Shown in pieces: positions 62,620 to 64,000 of a DNA stretch of 64,000 bases. The stretch comes from Onishia taeanensis. Lineage in GTDB: Bacteria > Pseudomonadota > Gammaproteobacteria > Pseudomonadales > Halomonadaceae. The position numbers and the translations under genes were made by a program. The notes below the pieces were generated by a model. That model did no database searches. It saw only the letters and a list, made by a program, of their open reading frames with translations, and was not told the origin of the DNA. Position 1 is the stretch's first letter; the number at the start of each line of letters is the position of its first letter. Location of the stretch: assembly GCF_013349955.1 (NCBI RefSeq), contig NZ_JABVXC010000002.1, positions 248,001-312,000 of the forward strand. Reading direction: 5' to 3'.

Positions 62620-64000
62620 ATGAGCAACGGGGCCACGGCCACCGATTCTGCACGCCAGGGCAATGCGTCCTCTGCCAGCGCACAGCGCGGGGCGGCACAA
62701 CCAGCTTTCGATCGAATCAAGGATCAATTGAAGCGCAACCCCATGTTGCCACTGCTGATTGCACTGGCGGCGGTGATTGCGATAGTGATCGCCCTGCTGA
62801 TGTGGGCTCAATCACCGGACTACCGGGTGCTTTATAGCAATTTGAGCGAAGCAGACGGTGGCCGCATCATCAACGAACTCGACAGCCGCCAGGTGCCCTA
62901 TCAGTTTGCTGCTGGGGGCAGTGCCTTGCTGGTGCCGAGCGACAAAGTCAACACGTTGCGCCTCCAACTGGCCGAGCAAGGGCTTCCCCAGGGCGGCAAT
63001 GTCGGCTTCGAGATCATGGACGACCAGGCCTTCGGCATCAGTCAATTTGCCGAACAGGTCAATTTCCAGCGCGGGTTGGAAGGCGAACTCGCAAGCTCAA
63101 TGGAAGCCCTGGGCCCCGTATCCAAGGCCCGCATCCATTTAGCAATGGCCCAACCTTCGGTATTCGTTCGCGAAGAAAAACCCGCCAAGGCGTCCGTCGT
63201 TTTGACCCTGCAGCCCGGCAGGGTCTTGGGTGAGGGGCAGATCAACGCCATCACTCACATGGTGTCCAGCAGCGTTCCTGATCTGGCTTTAGAAAATGTG
63301 ACCGTTGTCGATCAGAACGGTCGCCTGCTTTCACAACCGGACGGGGCCAGTAGCGGTCTCAACGGCACGCAGCTGGATTACGTCGCCGAGGTAGAAAACT
63401 CTTACCAGCGGCGCATAGAAAACATTCTCAAGCCCATTCTGGGCGACCAGAACATCCATGCTCAGGTGACCGCGCAGGTCGATTTCTCACGTCGTGAGGA
63501 AACGGCTGAACGCTATGGCCCCAACCAGGACCCCAATCAAGCCGCCATCAGAAGTTCACAGGTCAGTGGCACCTATTCGGGTGGTAATGAGCTAGCTCAA
63601 GGGGTGCCTGGGGCACTCACCAATACGCCACCGGGCGCTGCCGCCTCGCCGATCGATCAGGCCAACGCGGATGCCGGTGCTGGCGGAAACGATGGCGCCA
63701 ACGGCAATGGTGAAGACGATGGCGGCGAACCGCCAAGTCGCTTGAGTCAAGACAACGTCATCAATTACGAAGTCGATCGTAACGTTACCCATATCCAGTA
63801 TCAGCGCGGTGATATCGAACGCCTGACCGCCGCGGTCGTGGTCAACTACCGCGAGCAGATGAATGACGAAGGCCAGATGGAAATGGTCGCGCTGGACGAT
63901 GCCGAGATCGCCCAAATAGAGCGCCTGGTGCGACAAGCCATCGGTTTCTCGCAAGGCCGTGGCGATGCGATCGAAATCGTCAACAGCCCGTTCACTGGCC
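62620..64000 (+). CDS. fliF: Flagellar MS-ring protein FliF (partial, runs off the window)
   Basis: First 460 codons of FliF, which forms the MS ring in the inner membrane. ATG 62620 has GGAGG 5 nt upstream. TM1 (about 44-62, LPLLIALAAVIAIVIALLMW), then ring-building motifs: DYRVLYSNLSEADGGRIINE, GFEIMDDQAFGISQFAEQVN, NFQRGLEGELASSMEALGPV and ARIHLAMAQPSVFVREE. A flexible Gly/Asp/Asn-rich insert (about residues 345-372) precedes NVINYEVDRNVTHIQ. The second membrane segment and FliG-binding tail lie beyond the end. Confidence 0.96.
   Translation, partial: MSNGATATDSARQGNASSASAQRGAAQPAFDRIKDQLKRNPMLPLLIALAAVIAIVIALLMWAQSPDYRVLYSNLSEADGGRIINELDSRQVPYQFAAGGSALLVPSDKVNTLRLQLAEQGLPQGGNVGFEIMDDQAFGISQFAEQVNFQRGLEGELASSMEALGPVSKARIHLAMAQPSVFVREEKPAKASVVLTLQPGRVLGEGQINAITHMVSSSVPDLALENVTVVDQNGRLLSQPDGASSGLNGTQLDYVAEVENSYQRRIENILKPILGDQNIHAQVTAQVDFSRREETAERYGPNQDPNQAAIRSSQVSGTYSGGNELAQGVPGALTNTPPGAAASPIDQANADAGAGGNDGANGNGEDDGGEPPSRLSQDNVINYEVDRNVTHIQYQRGDIERLTAAVVVNYREQMNDEGQMEMVALDDAEIAQIERLVRQAIGFSQGRGDAIEIVNSPFTG

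Noticed and set aside
62334..62837. Plus-strand open frame over the fliE-fliF gap
   Set aside because: It runs through degenerate repeats and into fliF in the wrong frame; no ribosome site or recognisable domain.
1..64000. CRISPR arrays, insertion sequences, prophage or integrase genes
   Set aside because: No regularly spaced palindromic repeats, transposase or integrase motifs were seen; the tandem repeats found have no spacers.

Overview
The window is a GC-rich gammaproteobacterial chromosome segment. It joins a housekeeping block laid out as in Pseudomonas (hemA-prfA-prmC-moeB; TPR lipoprotein-lolB-ispE-tRNA-Gln-prs-rplY-pth-ychF-tRNA-Met) to a flagellar/chemotaxis block laid out as in enterobacteria (flhDC-motAB-cheAW-receptors-cheRB-cheYZ-flhBA-flhE). 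That mixture, with rather acidic proteins, fits Halomonadaceae (Halomonas and relatives). The family name is an inference; no rRNA is present to confirm it.

Layout. 0-20 kb: an omega-amino-acid transaminase facing a LysR regulator, moeB, lrp, prmC, prfA and hemA (translation release, tetrapyrrole and cofactor synthesis). Then the lolB/ispE/prs/rplY/pth/ychF group with two tRNAs, an EamA transporter, an M18 aminopeptidase and the periplasmic protease Prc. 20-42 kb, all on the minus strand: flhDC, motAB, cheAW, two receptors, cheR, cheB, a third receptor, cheYZ, flhBA, flhF, an orphan gene, flhE and fliA. 42.7-46.7 kb: fliD-fliS-fliT-fliK-fhlB. 46.8-49.7 kb: a YcgR/PilZ-HD-GYP fusion, a DUF2835 gene and a SprA-like putative metalloprotease. 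49.8-59 kb: two flagellins flanking a glycosyltransferase and two sulfotransferases in AT-richer DNA. 59-64 kb: a second stator pair, flaG, fliE and the start of fliF.

How the genes work together. FlhDC is the master regulator, and FlhDC-box-like dyads lie upstream of fliA, flhB and fliD. FliA (sigma-28) would then read promoters of the TAAAGTTT-N11-GCCGATAA type. I find these upstream of fliC, flaG, fliD, motA, cheB and the YcgR-HD-GYP gene, with weaker versions upstream of one receptor and of the second flagellin. Most operon members overlap by 1-4 nt (ATGA, TTGA, GTGA, TAATG), and several start with TTG or GTG.

Most notable: an amber codon at codon 3 of the second flagellin; a glycosyltransferase plus two sulfotransferases between the flagellins, suggesting sulfated flagellin glycans; an oversized FlhF with no FlhG beside FlhDC; a sigma-28-controlled PilZ-HD-GYP fusion whose catalytic HH pair is missing; a receptor with almost no periplasmic domain; and several 13-15 bp tandem repeats at gene ends and promoters. 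Coordinates use the start codon I consider best supported, so some genes are shorter than their longest open frame.
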